This document shows, in pieces, positions 26,282 to 35,466 of a DNA stretch of 64,000 nt. Position 1 is the first letter of the stretch, and every line of letters begins with the position of its first letter. The notes beneath the pieces are model-generated. The model saw nothing but the letters and a program-made list of their open reading frames with translations. It was not told the origin of the DNA and ran no database searches. The DNA is from Micromonospora terminaliae (GTDB taxonomy: Bacteria > Actinomycetota > Actinomycetes > Mycobacteriales > Micromonosporaceae). The DNA lies in assembly GCF_009671205.1 (NCBI RefSeq), contig NZ_CP045309.1, positions 6,652,001 through 6,716,000 on the forward strand, written 5' to 3'. The translations under genes were made by a program, and so were the position numbers.

Positions 26282-27280
26282 ATGTTCCGCAATCTCTTCA
26301 GCAGAGGTCAGCGGCCGGTGGATCCGGCCGTCGACCTGGACCGAGCCCTCGACGACCTGGAGCTGCGTGCCGCGCGGGACAAGGCGTCCGCCGACTGGCG
26401 GGCCGCTCGCGACGTGATCGAGGCCGCCGGTGCTGACTGGGAGCGCCGGGCCCGCCGGGTTTCCGTCCTCAGCGATGCCGCCGCCGACGACACGTGGCTG
26501 GACGCCTGGCTGGTGGCCGCTCCCGACGACCCGAGCGCCGCCGTCCTCCTCGCGGCCACGCTCGCGGAACGGGCGGGCCGCGCGCGGGGTTCGGCCCCGG
26601 CCAGCCGGACGACCCGGGAGCAGTTCCAGGGGTTCGCCGAGCTGTCGTCCCAGGCCGCGGTCGCCGCGCGCCGGGCCATCGCCCTCGCGCCCCACGATCC
26701 CGTGCCGTGGATCGACGTGCTGTGGGCGATGTTCCCCGACGGCGGCTCGCGGCAGGCGGAGTTCCATGAGGCGTTCACCGAGGCGCGGCGCCGTGACCCG
26801 TTCAACTTCGGGGTCCACCTGGCGGCGGTGAGCTTCCTCTGCGAGAAGTGGTACGGCTCGCACGAGGAGATGTTCGGCCTGGCCCGCGCGGCCGCGGCCG
26901 CGGCGCCGCCCGGGACGGCGGCCACCCTGCTTCCCCTCTTCGCGCACTTCGAGTACGCGATGCGCGAGTTCAACTGGGGCACCCCCACCCCGGAGGGGGT
27001 GCTGTCGTGCCGCCGTTACTTCCAGCGCCCCGAGGTGCGGCAGGAGTACGACGCGTGCGCGGCGAAGTGGCGGGCGGCCGGCCCGCCCCGGCACGGCGAC
27101 GCGATGGTGTGCCGCAACTGGCTCGCCCTCGCCTACTCGCTGTCGGATCGGCGGGACGAGGCGAAGGCCATGTTCGACGAGATCGGCCCCTACGCCACGA
27201 GCCCGGTGTGGGCGTACTTCTTCGGCGGGGTCAAGCACGGCTTCGTGCACAACTGGCGGTGGGCGAACGGCGTCCGGTAG
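26282..27280 (+). CDS. hypothetical TPR-like protein
   Basis: Soluble protein of 332 residues, helical and Ala/Arg-rich. Repeated helix pairs such as QAAVAARRAIALAPHDPVPWID (split around residue 125-145), GVHLAAVSFLCEKWYGSHEEM and NWLALAYSLSDRRDEAKAMFDEIG resemble tetratricopeptide units; the short motif LAPHDP is typical of TPR ends. No catalytic motif. It has its own leaderless promoter 80 bp after the ATPase gene. Function unknown. Confidence 0.7.
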   Translation: MFRNLFSRGQRPVDPAVDLDRALDDLELRAARDKASADWRAARDVIEAAGADWERRARRVSVLSDAAADDTWLDAWLVAAPDDPSAAVLLAATLAERAGRARGSAPASRTTREQFQGFAELSSQAAVAARRAIALAPHDPVPWIDVLWAMFPDGGSRQAEFHEAFTEARRRDPFNFGVHLAAVSFLCEKWYGSHEEMFGLARAAAAAAPPGTAATLLPLFAHFEYAMREFNWGTPTPEGVLSCRRYFQRPEVRQEYDACAAKWRAAGPPRHGDAMVCRNWLALAYSLSDRRDEAKAMFDEIGPYATSPVWAYFFGGVKHGFVHNWRWANGVR

Positions 27281-27289
27281 GGGCGGGAC

Positions 27290-27326
27290 GACGACGGGGG
27301 TGCCGCAGCGGCGGCACCCCGTCGTC
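27290..27326. terminator. bidirectional hairpin terminator
   Basis: GACGACGGGGGTGCCGC pairs with GCGGCACCCCGTCGTC with a single bulged G, between convergent stops at 27280 and 27335. Confidence 0.6.
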
Positions 27327-27334
27327 CGGCCGGA

Positions 27335-28189
27335 TCAGCGGCGGTTGTAGCGGTTCATGGTCAGCGTGCCGAAGACGACCACGAAGCCGGCGCTCCACAG
27401 CAGCAGCCACATGGTGTTCGTGGCGTCCGTCGAGCCGGCCATGGCGGCGCGTACGGCCGCGACCAGGTGGGTGATCGGGTTGGCCTTCACGAATGCCTGG
27501 AGCCAGCCCGGCATGGTGGCCGGGTCGACGAAGACGTTGCTCAGGAAGGTCAGCGGGAACAGCACCATCATGCTGACGCCCATCACCGACTTCTCGCTGC
27601 GCAGCACGAGGCCGAAGAACGTCCACACCCAGGAGAACGCGAACGAGAAGACCACGAGCAGGCCGATGCCGGCGAGCACGCCGACCGGTCCGCCGGCGGG
27701 CCGGAACCCGAGCACCAGCCCCACGCCGAGGATGACCACGGCGGCGAGCACGTAGCGGAGCACGTCGCCGAAGATCATGCCGACCAGGGCGGCCGGCCGC
27801 CACACCGGCAGCGTGCGGATCCGGTCGAAGACGCCCTTCTCGATGTCGTTGTTCAGCCCGACACCGGTGTACATGGTGATCATCACGACGCTGGTCACCA
27901 TGATGCCGGGCAGGAAGAACTGCAGGTAGTCGCGGGGGCTGTCGGCGAGTGCGCCGCCGAACAGGTACGTGAACATCAGCACCATGATGATCGGGAACGC
28001 GGTCACGTCGAACAGCTGCTCCGGCACGTGCTTGATCTTCAGCAGCGCCCGCCAACCGAACGTCAGCGACGCGGACAGCGCCCCCGGCCTCGGTGGCCGC
28101 TCGCCCGGGGCGAGGACCGTCGCCAGCGCCTCGGCGGACGGCACGTAGACGGACGGCGGCCGCCCGGTCGTGGTCGCGGTGTCGCTCAT
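27335..28189 (-). CDS. ABC-2 type permease (DrrB-like)
   Basis: Six-helix ABC-2 permease of 284 residues, as in daunorubicin exporter DrrB. Hydrophobic segments near 65-85, 100-120, 140-165, 175-200, 205-225 and 255-275; the short motif [16 protein letters not shown] is typical. It overlaps the upstream ATPase stop by four bases. Substrate likely an amphipathic drug or lipid, inferred from family. Confidence 0.88.
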   Translation of the reverse strand: MSDTATTTGRPPSVYVPSAEALATVLAPGERPPRPGALSASLTFGWRALLKIKHVPEQLFDVTAFPIIMVLMFTYLFGGALADSPRDYLQFFLPGIMVTSVVMITMYTGVGLNNDIEKGVFDRIRTLPVWRPAALVGMIFGDVLRYVLAAVVILGVGLVLGFRPAGGPVGVLAGIGLLVVFSFAFSWVWTFFGLVLRSEKSVMGVSMMVLFPLTFLSNVFVDPATMPGWLQAFVKANPITHLVAAVRAAMAGSTDATNTMWLLLWSAGFVVVFGTLTMNRYNRR

Positions 28190-29199
28190 CGGGCCGCCTC
28201 CAGTTCGTCGTCCCGCTCGTCGGCCCCGGCGGCGGGGTGGTCGGTGAGGGCCAGGAACACCTCGTCCAGGCTCGGCTGGCCGAGGGAGAAGTCGTCCACC
28301 ACGATGCCGGCCCGGGCCAGCTCGCCCAGGGCGCGGGCGGCCTGCTCGCCGGCCTCCAGGTCGGTGCCGTCCTCGCCGACCCGCGCGGTGAGCGCCACCG
28401 GGTCGGCCTCCAGCTGCACCGGCACGCCCAGCGCGGTCCGTAGCACCTGCTCGGCCCGGTCACGTTCGCCCGCGTCGCGCAGTCGCACGTGGACGGTGCC
28501 GGAGCCGATCGACGACTTCAGCTCGCCCGGGGTGCCCTCCGCGATCACCCGGCCGTGGTCGACCACCGCGATCCGGCCGGCGAGCTGGTCGGCCTCGTCC
28601 AGGTACTGCGTGGTCAGCAGGACCGTCGTGCCGTGCGCGACGACCGCCCGGATGATCTCCCACACCTGGTTGCGGCTGCGCGGGTCCAGCCCCGTCGTCG
28701 GCTCGTCCAGGAAGAGCAGGTCCGGGGTGTTGAGGATGCTCGCCGCGATGTCGATGCGCCGCCGCATGCCGCCCGAGTACTTCTTCACCTGCCGCCCGGC
28801 CGCCTCGGTCAGCCCGAACGCGGCGAGCAGCTGCTCGGCCCGCTGCCGGGCCGCCGGCCGGCCCAGGCCGAGCAGCCGGGCCAGCAGGACCAGATTCTCC
28901 GCCCCGGTCAGGTCCTCGTCGAGCGAGGCGTACTGGCCGGTGAGGCTGACCCGGGCGCGGACGGCGTCCGCCTCGGCGACCACGTCGTGGCCGAAGACGC
29001 GGGCCCGCCCGCCGTCCGGGCGCAGCAGCGTGGCCAGCACCCGCACCGCGGTGGTCTTGCCGGCGCCGTTCGGCCCGAGCAGGCCGTAGACGGTGCCGGC
29101 GGGGACCTGGAGATCCAGGCCGTCGAGCGCGCGGGTCGAGCCGAACGACCGGACCAGGCCGTCGGCCTCGACGGCCAGGCCGGTGTTCCGGTTACTCAT
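28186..29199 (-). CDS. daunorubicin-resistance type ABC ATPase (DrrA-like)
   Basis: ATPase of 337 residues with DrrA-type C-terminal extension. Walker [10 protein letters not shown] near 43, [11 protein letters not shown] near 89, signature [15 protein letters not shown] near 138, Walker [14 protein letters not shown] near 160, H-loop TTQYLDEAD; the C-terminal [18 protein letters not shown] motif marks the DrrA family. ATG 29199 has GAGAGG eight bases upstream; the GTG at 29205 is too close to that site. Coupled to the permease by ATGA overlap. Confidence 0.9.
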   Translation of the reverse strand: MSNRNTGLAVEADGLVRSFGSTRALDGLDLQVPAGTVYGLLGPNGAGKTTAVRVLATLLRPDGGRARVFGHDVVAEADAVRARVSLTGQYASLDEDLTGAENLVLLARLLGLGRPAARQRAEQLLAAFGLTEAAGRQVKKYSGGMRRRIDIAASILNTPDLLFLDEPTTGLDPRSRNQVWEIIRAVVAHGTTVLLTTQYLDEADQLAGRIAVVDHGRVIAEGTPGELKSSIGSGTVHVRLRDAGERDRAEQVLRTALGVPVQLEADPVALTARVGEDGTDLEAGEQAARALGELARAGIVVDDFSLGQPSLDEVFLALTDHPAAGADERDDELEAAR

Positions 29200-29226
29200 G
29201 ATCACTACCTCTCTTCATCGGTGTCC

Positions 29227-29781
29227 TCAGGAGACGTACGGACGCGCCGCGCGGCCCTCGCGCAGCGCCAGGCCCCACCAGCAGAGCTCGTCGAGGAGCA
29301 CCCGGGCGTCCTGCCGGAGCTGCTCCTCGATCCGCCCCGTCGGCTCGCCGTCGAGCAGGTCGACGCCGACGGTGTCGCGCACGGTCGTGGCGTGCAGGGC
29401 GGTGAACACGGTGCGCAGCTGGTCGACCGCGTGCAGGCCGACCGACCGGCAGCCGTACGACACGAAACCGACCGGCTTGGCCTGCCACTCGTCGTAGGCG
29501 TAGTCGATCGCCTGTTTCAACGACGCCGGGAAGCTGTGGTTGTACTCCGGGGTGACCACCACGAACGCCTCCGCGCGGCTCACCTCCCCGGCGAACGACC
29601 GCATCGCCGCCGTGGGCTCGGCCGGCAGGATGGCCGGGAAGTCGTACCCGGCCAGGTCGAGCACGGTCACCGCCAGCCCGTCCCGGCGGCGTGCCTGCGC
29701 GACGAACCAGCGACCGATCCGGTCGCCGATCCGTCCCTCCCGGGTGCTGCCGATGATCACGGCGAGCCGCAACGGCGTCAT
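29227..29781 (-). CDS. NADPH-dependent FMN reductase family protein
   Basis: Flavodoxin-fold reductase of 184 residues: phosphate loop GSTREGRIGDR near 11 and VVTPEYNHSFPASLKQAID near 74. Likely a dimeric quinone/azo/chromate-type reductase. GGGGAGC lies directly before ATG 29781. It precedes the DrrAB-type genes by 27 bases and probably heads that operon, linking reduction and efflux of redox-active compounds. Confidence 0.85.
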   Translation of the reverse strand: MTPLRLAVIIGSTREGRIGDRIGRWFVAQARRRDGLAVTVLDLAGYDFPAILPAEPTAAMRSFAGEVSRAEAFVVVTPEYNHSFPASLKQAIDYAYDEWQAKPVGFVSYGCRSVGLHAVDQLRTVFTALHATTVRDTVGVDLLDGEPTGRIEEQLRQDARVLLDELCWWGLALREGRAARPYVS

Positions 29782-29835
29782 GCTCCCCTCCCGCTGGTGT
29801 CGGGCCTCATCCCGCAGGCGCCAGACGGCGACCGG

Positions 29836-29864
29836 CGGCCCGCCAGATCGGATCTGGCGGGCCG
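29836..29864. promoter_or_regulatory. perfect 29-bp palindrome in a divergent promoter
   Basis: Arms CGGCCCGCCAGATC (29836-29849) and GATCTGGCGGGCCG (29851-29864) around one G. It lies between the divergent FMN reductase and GNAT genes, 55 bp and 47 bp from their starts. Much longer than chance; a TetR-type operator is the likeliest use. Confidence 0.55.
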
Positions 29865-29911
29865 GTGTCGGGGGTGGCTGCTTCAATCGGCGCCGGACGA
29901 GAGGGGACGGC

Positions 29912-30415
29912 ATGACCGAGGTACGCCTCGCGCGGTGGAGCGCCGACGACCTGGCGCTGCTGCGGCAGCTCAACGCGCCGGAGGTGCGGGCGCACACCGG
30001 CGGCCCGGAGACCGACGAGCAGGTGCTCGCCCGGCACGAGCGCTACCTGCGGGGCGAAGGTCCGCGCAGCGGGCACATGTTCACCGTCGCGCTGCCCGCC
30101 GGCACGAAGGTGGGCAGCGTCGGCTACTGGGAGCGGGAGTGGCGCGGCGAGCCGGTCTACGAGATGGGCTGGGCGGTGCTGCCGGCGTACCAGGGGCGGG
30201 GGCTGGCGAGCGCGGCGGTGCGCGCGCTGATCGCGGAGGCCGCGGCGCACGGCGGCCGGCGGTTCGCGCACGCCTACCCGGCGGTGGACCACCCGGCGTC
30301 GAACGCGGTGTGCCGCAAGGCCGGGTTCACGTTGCTCGGCGAGACGGAGTTCGAATACCCGCCGGGGCACCTCATGCGCTCCAACGACTGGCGCATCGAC
30401 CTGCGGCCTCGCTGA
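29912..30415 (+). CDS. GNAT family N-acetyltransferase
   Basis: Acetyl-CoA-dependent acyltransferase of 167 residues. Motif A is WAVLPAYQGRGLASAAVRALI (about 89-109, Q-R/G-x-G-L/x-A), followed by NAVCRKAGFTLLGE near 135. Substrate unknown; RimJ-like small-molecule or protein acetylation is possible. Divergent from the FMN reductase/exporter operon with a 29-bp palindrome between. Confidence 0.85.
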   Translation: MTEVRLARWSADDLALLRQLNAPEVRAHTGGPETDEQVLARHERYLRGEGPRSGHMFTVALPAGTKVGSVGYWEREWRGEPVYEMGWAVLPAYQGRGLASAAVRALIAEAAAHGGRRFAHAYPAVDHPASNAVCRKAGFTLLGETEFEYPPGHLMRSNDWRIDLRPR

Positions 30416-30519
30416 TCCGGCCGGCGCAGTTCCCCGTACTTCCGGACGGCCGGGTTGTGCGCCCGGTCGCTGCGGCCTGTCCGGGTGTCCATCGACGGGC
30501 ACGAAAACGGAGGAACCCA

Positions 30520-30546
30520 ATGATGTCCGCGATAACGATAGCGTAA
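30520..30546 (+). CDS. putative 8-residue leader peptide with two ATA codons
   Basis: ATG ATG TCC GCG ATA ACG ATA GCG TAA gives MMSAITIA. CGGAGGA lies seven bases before the first ATG, one of the better ribosome sites in the window. ATA is among the rarest codons at this GC, and two occur within three codons, so ribosome stalling on isoleucyl-tRNA could be the signal. Located 198 bases before the membrane-protein gene. Confidence 0.4.
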   Translation: MMSAITIA

Positions 30547-30680
30547 CGGGATGTTCACTTTGGACGCTCAGGATATCGATGGCCGGTAATTGCCGGTCGG
30601 CATGTGACGTGCGGTTTCGGTCCTTACGCCGAACCTGTCACGCCGGTCTGCGCGCCCCGGCCGCCGCTCGACAGGTCATT

Positions 30681-30697
30681 CACCCTGTAGCAGGGTG
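30681..30697 (+). promoter_or_regulatory. 7-bp hairpin with TAG loop
   Basis: CACCCTG and CAGGGTG are exactly complementary around TAG, just upstream of the ribosome site of the 30745 gene. No T-run follows, so either a regulatory hairpin or a protein-binding palindrome. Confidence 0.35.
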
Positions 30698-30744
30698 TAT
30701 TCCTCTGAGTGCGCTTTGCAGTCGGCGGCGAAGGGGCGTTGTCC

Positions 30745-32541
30745 ATGGAGCGCGAACGTGACAGTCGCACATTGATGTGGAACGTCGTCATCGGTCTCGT
30801 GGCAGTCCTGCTGACAATTCTCGCGGGAGCGACCGGCTGGCTCCGCTACCGCTTCGACGGGCAGCGCGGCTGGCTGCACGACCACCCCGACCTGCTGGAG
30901 GCCGGCGCCCGCGTGCTGCTGGTCCTCATGTCGGCCGCCCTCGCATTGTGGATCTTCGCCCGGCTGCGCGAGCGCCTGGGTCACGACCAGCCGATGCCCG
31001 AGTCCTCGACGCCGCCGGACGTGGCCTGGCTGCAGGGCCTCCAGGAGTCGGCGACCGAGCGGCTCGACGCGCAGGACCGGGAGGCCATCGCGCTCTTCAT
31101 CGAGTTGATCGTCGACCCGGCCCGCTGCCGGTCCCGGCTCACCGAGGTCATCGACCTCGACGACCGGGCGGTGAACCAGCAGGTCACCATCTCGTTCTCG
31201 CTGCCCAGCACGGAGGACGACGGCAAGGCCCTGTACGTGCCGGTGCTGCAGCCGATGAAGGGGGAGCTGGTGGACAACTTCCACCTCCGCTCCGCCGCGG
31301 GCGACTCGCTGACCACCATGTCCTACGAGGAGTCGCTGCGGCTGGCGTCGGCCGGCCTGCGCCTGCTGCTCGCGCAGATCTTCACCGGTCCGGGAGCCGC
31401 GTCCGAGCCGAGGAACCTCGACGAGACGGTGCGCGGCGCCGAGCTGGCCCTGCTGCACCTGATCGCCGTCCGTCGACCGGTCAGCGTCGACCTGACCGAG
31501 CGCCGGATGGCCGTGATCCTCGAAAAGATCAAGTTCCCCGACGACCAGAGCCGGGAACGGGTTCGCAAGTACGTGGGCGCGCTCAGCTCGTCCTATCCCA
31601 TCATCGCCGTCGTGCCGGCCGCCGAGGCGGTCAGCCGCCGGCTGCTCATCAAGTACCAGCGGACCTTCATCCCCTCCTCCTTCAGCAGGGGCTGGAAGGG
31701 CCTGCTCCGGCTCGGTCTCGGCCTCAACCCCGACCAGGTGGCGATCCCGATGGAGCTCGCACTCACGGCCGACAGCTACCACCTGCGGGTTAACGCCCCG
31801 TCCAACAAATACGTCCTGACGCAGTACCTGCAGTGCCGGCACTGCCGCCTGTTGCTCACCCGGCACTGGCGCGGCCGGAACCAGGAGAACGGCAGCGATT
31901 GCCGGCACGAGATCGACCCGGCGCTGGCCGACGGGCAGGTGCCGTTCCAGCTCGATCACCATTTCCGGGTCCGCCGCCGGAGGGGCCAGAACTTCGTCCA
32001 CGTGTACATGCGCGGGTATGCCCGGCAGTCCCCGAAGATGCGCGGCCTGCAGTTGCTCGCGGGATTCAAGGAAGTGCCGCCCGGTGCCCGGGGGAAGGCC
32101 TCGATAACCGCGCTCGCCACGACCCTGCTCGTCGCGGTCGCCGGAAATCTGATCACCGGATCGCACGGCGCGCAGGCCGGCGGCCTGCCCGCGTTGATGC
32201 TCGCCCTGCCGGCGGTCGCGGCGTCCTGGTTCGGCATGTCGTCCGACAAGGAAGCTCTGGTAGGTGGATCCCTGCTGGCCCGGCTCTCCCTTATCGTCAG
32301 CGGCGTGGTGTCCGTCCTGGGCGTGATTCTCTACCTCACCGCACCGGCCTCCCCGCAGGCCGGGAGTATCGCCCGTCCCCTCACCTTCGTTGGAATCACC
32401 GATTGGCGCTGGATCGCCCTCTGCGTCATTTCCGCAGTGAACCTGATCTACGTCTCGTACCGGTTCAGCCTGAAGCTGGCGCACTACAACGACCTGATCA
32501 AGCGGAACGACCTGGGCGCGGGGGAGCTTGCGTACCAATGA
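30745..32541 (+). CDS. unrecognised multi-pass membrane protein with Cys/His knuckle
   Basis: 598 residues, family not recognised. Two N-terminal helices (about 12-34 and 52-74) precede a large soluble region (about 85-440), and four helices occupy the C-terminus (about 447-575). Inside the soluble part CRHCRLLL...DCRHE (about 364-387) is a CxxC...CxH zinc-knuckle-like motif. A basic RVRRRRGQ stretch follows. ATG 30745 has GAAGGGG upstream; GTG 30709 is weaker. Its stop overlaps the ATG of the next gene, so the two work together. Codon use is a little less GC-rich than the neighbours. Confidence 0.65.
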   Translation: MERERDSRTLMWNVVIGLVAVLLTILAGATGWLRYRFDGQRGWLHDHPDLLEAGARVLLVLMSAALALWIFARLRERLGHDQPMPESSTPPDVAWLQGLQESATERLDAQDREAIALFIELIVDPARCRSRLTEVIDLDDRAVNQQVTISFSLPSTEDDGKALYVPVLQPMKGELVDNFHLRSAAGDSLTTMSYEESLRLASAGLRLLLAQIFTGPGAASEPRNLDETVRGAELALLHLIAVRRPVSVDLTERRMAVILEKIKFPDDQSRERVRKYVGALSSSYPIIAVVPAAEAVSRRLLIKYQRTFIPSSFSRGWKGLLRLGLGLNPDQVAIPMELALTADSYHLRVNAPSNKYVLTQYLQCRHCRLLLTRHWRGRNQENGSDCRHEIDPALADGQVPFQLDHHFRVRRRRGQNFVHVYMRGYARQSPKMRGLQLLAGFKEVPPGARGKASITALATTLLVAVAGNLITGSHGAQAGGLPALMLALPAVAASWFGMSSDKEALVGGSLLARLSLIVSGVVSVLGVILYLTAPASPQAGSIARPLTFVGITDWRWIALCVISAVNLIYVSYRFSLKLAHYNDLIKRNDLGAGELAYQ

Positions 32542-32963
32542 CGACCGAAGGAGTTCTGGTGCCGGCAGAGAAGCCCCAGCCCCCGGAAGAGCAGCCCGAG
32601 GACCGGTACGTGGTGGACGACGCGTTGTGGGTGGTGCCGTCGGGCAGCTACGTCGATTCCGGGCCGCCCCTGGAGGGCAGCCTCTTCGACGATCCGCAAC
32701 GGCTGAACCGGGCCTGGCACCTCACGATGGAGACCCTGCGCTCCGAGGCTCGGGAGTCCGAGGAGAAGAAGCAGCAGATCGAGGAGCAGGCGCGTACGTT
32801 CATCGACGAGGCGGAACGGGCCGCGGCCCCGGACGGCCAGGCGGAGAAGCCTGCGGACGGCCGGCAGCCCGAGACCCGGGGCGAGTCGGTGGCCGGGCTG
32901 ATCGCGCGGCTCGAACGGCTGGTCAGGGCGACCAGGAAACCGGCCGTGCGGCACTCCGCCTGA
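32538..32963 (+). CDS. small coiled-coil hypothetical protein
   Basis: 141 residues, acidic N-terminus (EKPQPPEEQPEDRYVVDD) and a Glu/Arg-rich helix (about 60-100: TLRSEARESEEKKQQIEEQA) likely to form a coiled coil, then a second helix LIARLERLVRATRK. No membrane segment. ATGA overlap with the membrane-protein gene makes it a probable partner subunit. Confidence 0.6.
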   Translation: MTTEGVLVPAEKPQPPEEQPEDRYVVDDALWVVPSGSYVDSGPPLEGSLFDDPQRLNRAWHLTMETLRSEARESEEKKQQIEEQARTFIDEAERAAAPDGQAEKPADGRQPETRGESVAGLIARLERLVRATRKPAVRHSA

Positions 32964-32977
32964 CCAGCCGCCGACGC

Positions 32978-34207
32978 CTAGGTCCTCCCCGCCGCCACCG
33001 GCTCCGGAGCCGCCGCAGCCGCCCTCTCTCCACCCGGCCCCACCAGCACCGCGCCGGAACCGGCAGGCGGAACACCACCCGCCACCGGCCGGCGCCGCCC
33101 ACCGGTCAGCAGCCGCATCATCGGCAGCTCCACCACATGGTGCAGCACCATCGCCGCGACCAGTGCGAAGCAGAACGTGGCCAGGACCAACACTCCTGCG
33201 GCCACCGACGGGCGATGAGGGTGATCGTCGCCGAACGTGTGCCGCACCGCGTACAGGCAGATCTCGTGGACCATGTAGAACGCGAACGACACCTCACCCA
33301 GATACACCAGGCGCCGCGCCCGCCAGATCGACCGTGACCGCCGTACGTCGGCCAGTGCGCACGCCGGCAGCAGAAGCGAGTAGCCCAGCACCGTGCACGC
33401 GGCGTCGCGCGCCAACCCGTACTCCTCCGGCAGGAACGCCGCCGCGGCCATCCCGGCGAGAATCACCACGATGCTGACCGTCATGCCCGGACCGCGCCAC
33501 CAGCCGCCCCGCACCAGCAGCGCGAGGCACATGCCGAGCAGGAACTCGACCATCCGGACCGGCGGCAGGTGGTAGACGATGAAGTGCTCCGACCAGCCGA
33601 ACGGCTCGTGGAACAGCTTGATGCCGAACGGCAGGACCGCGATGAAGAGGACCGACGCCACCGAAATGACCCACCAGGCGGCCGGCCGCAGCCGCCGCAG
33701 CCCGGCGTACAGGAGCGGGAAGCACAGGTAGAAGAACGCCTCGCAGCTCAGCGACCACGACGGGCCGTTGAACGAGTACCACACGTCGCTCTGCCCGGGC
33801 GGCCAGGAGTGCAGCAGCGTCAGGTTGTAGAACATCCGCTCGAAGTCGATGACCTCCATGCCCCGCCACGACAGCAGGAGGCAGGCAACCAGGAACGTCG
33901 CGAAGTGGTTCGGGTAGATCTTGGAGAAGCGGCGCCACCAGAATCGGCTGGCGGTGTCCGTCGGTCGCACGGACCAGGCCAGCACGAAGCCCGACAGGAT
34001 GAAGAAGAACGACACCCCGGACCGGCCCGCGGCCAGGAGCGAGTTCAACGCGTCCTGGGCGCGGCTGTCGGCGATGAAGAAGTTGCTCTCGCTCTGGATG
34101 TGCAGGCAGAAGATCATCAGTGCTGCGATCCACCGAAGCCCGGTCAGGGAGTCCAGGCGGGCCGCCGCAGTCGGGGTGCTGCGGCTCGTAGCGGTGGCGC
34201 TCGTCAT
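32978..34207 (-). CDS. acyltransferase family 3 membrane protein
   Basis: Integral membrane O-acyltransferase of 409 residues: LDSLTGLRWIAALMIFCLHIQ with the catalytic-type His near 36, GVSFFFILSGFVLAW near 65, and KIYPNHFATFL near 100, then about ten helices. Such enzymes acylate exported sugars, lipids or antibiotics. The two adjacent ATGs at 34210 and 34207 follow GAAGGA; 34207 has better spacing. Pro/Gly-rich C-terminal tail is cytoplasmic. Converges on the 32538 gene. Confidence 0.88.
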   Translation of the reverse strand: MTSATATSRSTPTAAARLDSLTGLRWIAALMIFCLHIQSESNFFIADSRAQDALNSLLAAGRSGVSFFFILSGFVLAWSVRPTDTASRFWWRRFSKIYPNHFATFLVACLLLSWRGMEVIDFERMFYNLTLLHSWPPGQSDVWYSFNGPSWSLSCEAFFYLCFPLLYAGLRRLRPAAWWVISVASVLFIAVLPFGIKLFHEPFGWSEHFIVYHLPPVRMVEFLLGMCLALLVRGGWWRGPGMTVSIVVILAGMAAAAFLPEEYGLARDAACTVLGYSLLLPACALADVRRSRSIWRARRLVYLGEVSFAFYMVHEICLYAVRHTFGDDHPHRPSVAAGVLVLATFCFALVAAMVLHHVVELPMMRLLTGGRRRPVAGGVPPAGSGAVLVGPGGERAAAAAPEPVAAGRT

Positions 34208-34419
34208 CATCGTCCTTCGCGGCGGCGGGCAGGCAGGGGCCGGCATCACGACGCCGACGGGGGAAGATGCGCATCATAACCACGCCTCATTCGGCCCCGG
34301 GGGGAGGCCGTTGACGGCTGGCCCTCACCCTCACCCTCGCCGGCGGCCGGACCGTCTCCGTCCGCCGGTCCGCCTCGACCGGGCCGGGACCAGCACCGGC
34401 ACCGTGCGCCGCGCCACCG

Positions 34420-35403
34420 TCAGCGGGCCGCGTCCAGGCGGGCCCGCTGCTCGGGCGTCAGCTCCAGCTCGACCGCCGCGAGGCTCTCGTCCAGCTGCGC
34501 CACGGACGAGAAGCCGACCAGCGGGATCGCCGGCACGTCCCCGCCCAGCAACCACGCCAGGACGACCTGGTTGACCGTCGCCCCGGTCTCGTCGGCCACC
34601 GCGCGCAGCGCGCCCAGCCGGGCCGGGGTGCTCGGCAAGTCGTTCTCCTCGCCGAGGCGTTCTGGCTTCGCGTAGGCGCCCCTGAGCAGCGGCGAGTACG
34701 CCACCAGGGTCAGCCGCGGCTCGGCCCGCAGGTAGCTCGCCAGGTCGGGGCCGACCCAGCCGACGTCGCCGTCCGGGTCCAGGTCGCTCGGCAGGTCCGG
34801 CCGCCGCGCCAGGTAGCTGCGGTGGTACTGGAGCACCTCGTACCCGGGCAGGCCGGCCGACGCGGCCAGCGCCCGGGCCCGCTCGACCCGCCAGGCGCGG
34901 TGGTTGCTCGCGCCCAGCAGGCCGACCGTGCCCTCGGCGACCAGGTCGGCGAAGCCCTGGACCGTCTCCTCCAGCGGCACGGTCCGGTCCTCGATGTGGG
35001 CGTAGAGCAGGTCGAGCTTGTCCACGCCGAGCCGTTCCCGGCTGCGCTCGGCCGACTCGCGGATCACCTTGGCGGACAGGCCCTCGGCGTTGTCGACGTA
35101 GCTGGTGCCGGGGGCCAGGGGGCGGGCGCCCAGCTTCGTGGCGATGACCACCTCGCCGCCGACGCCGCGGCTGCGCCGCCAGCGGCCGAGCAGCTCCTCG
35201 CTCTCCCCGCCCTGGCCCCCGTTCTGCCAGAACGCGTAGTTGTCCGAGGTGTCGATGAAGGTGCCGCCGGCCTCGACGTACCGGTCGAGGATGGCGTACG
35301 AGGTGGCCTCGTCGGTGGCGGTGCCGAAGAGCATCGCGCCGAGGCTGAGCACGCTGACCTCGCGGCGGGTGGCCGGGTCGGCGCCGATGGTGCGGTATCG
35401 CAT
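34420..35403 (-). CDS. aldo/keto reductase
   Basis: NADPH-dependent reductase of 327 residues with a complete tetrad: Asp and Tyr in TFIDTSDNYAFWQ, Lys in VIATKLGARP, His in DLLYAHIEDRTVP. LVGFSSVAQLDESLAA is the C-terminal cofactor motif. GGGGAGGAATCC precedes ATG 35403. Substrate unknown. Second of three aldo/keto reductases here. Confidence 0.88.
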   Translation of the reverse strand: MRYRTIGADPATRREVSVLSLGAMLFGTATDEATSYAILDRYVEAGGTFIDTSDNYAFWQNGGQGGESEELLGRWRRSRGVGGEVVIATKLGARPLAPGTSYVDNAEGLSAKVIRESAERSRERLGVDKLDLLYAHIEDRTVPLEETVQGFADLVAEGTVGLLGASNHRAWRVERARALAASAGLPGYEVLQYHRSYLARRPDLPSDLDPDGDVGWVGPDLASYLRAEPRLTLVAYSPLLRGAYAKPERLGEENDLPSTPARLGALRAVADETGATVNQVVLAWLLGGDVPAIPLVGFSSVAQLDESLAAVELELTPEQRARLDAAR

Positions 35404-35466
35404 GGATTCCTCCCCGTCAGAACGTGCCACCACCCTCCACCTTCGAGTGCGCGCGAAGTCAAACCG

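Larger units (their letters stand above)
30416..30744 (+). promoter_or_regulatory. leader region with mini-ORF and hairpin before the 30745 gene
   Basis: About 330 bp of lower GC than its surroundings. It contains the mini-ORF at 30520 and a hairpin CACCCTG-TAG-CAGGGTG (30681-30697) 48 bases before the start at 30745. Candidate attenuation or riboregulation of the membrane-protein operon. Confidence 0.4.

Noticed and set aside
34321..34345. CCTCAC-type short tandem repeats before the aldo/keto reductase end
   Set aside because: Only three copies of a 6-base unit; not distinguishable from compositional bias.
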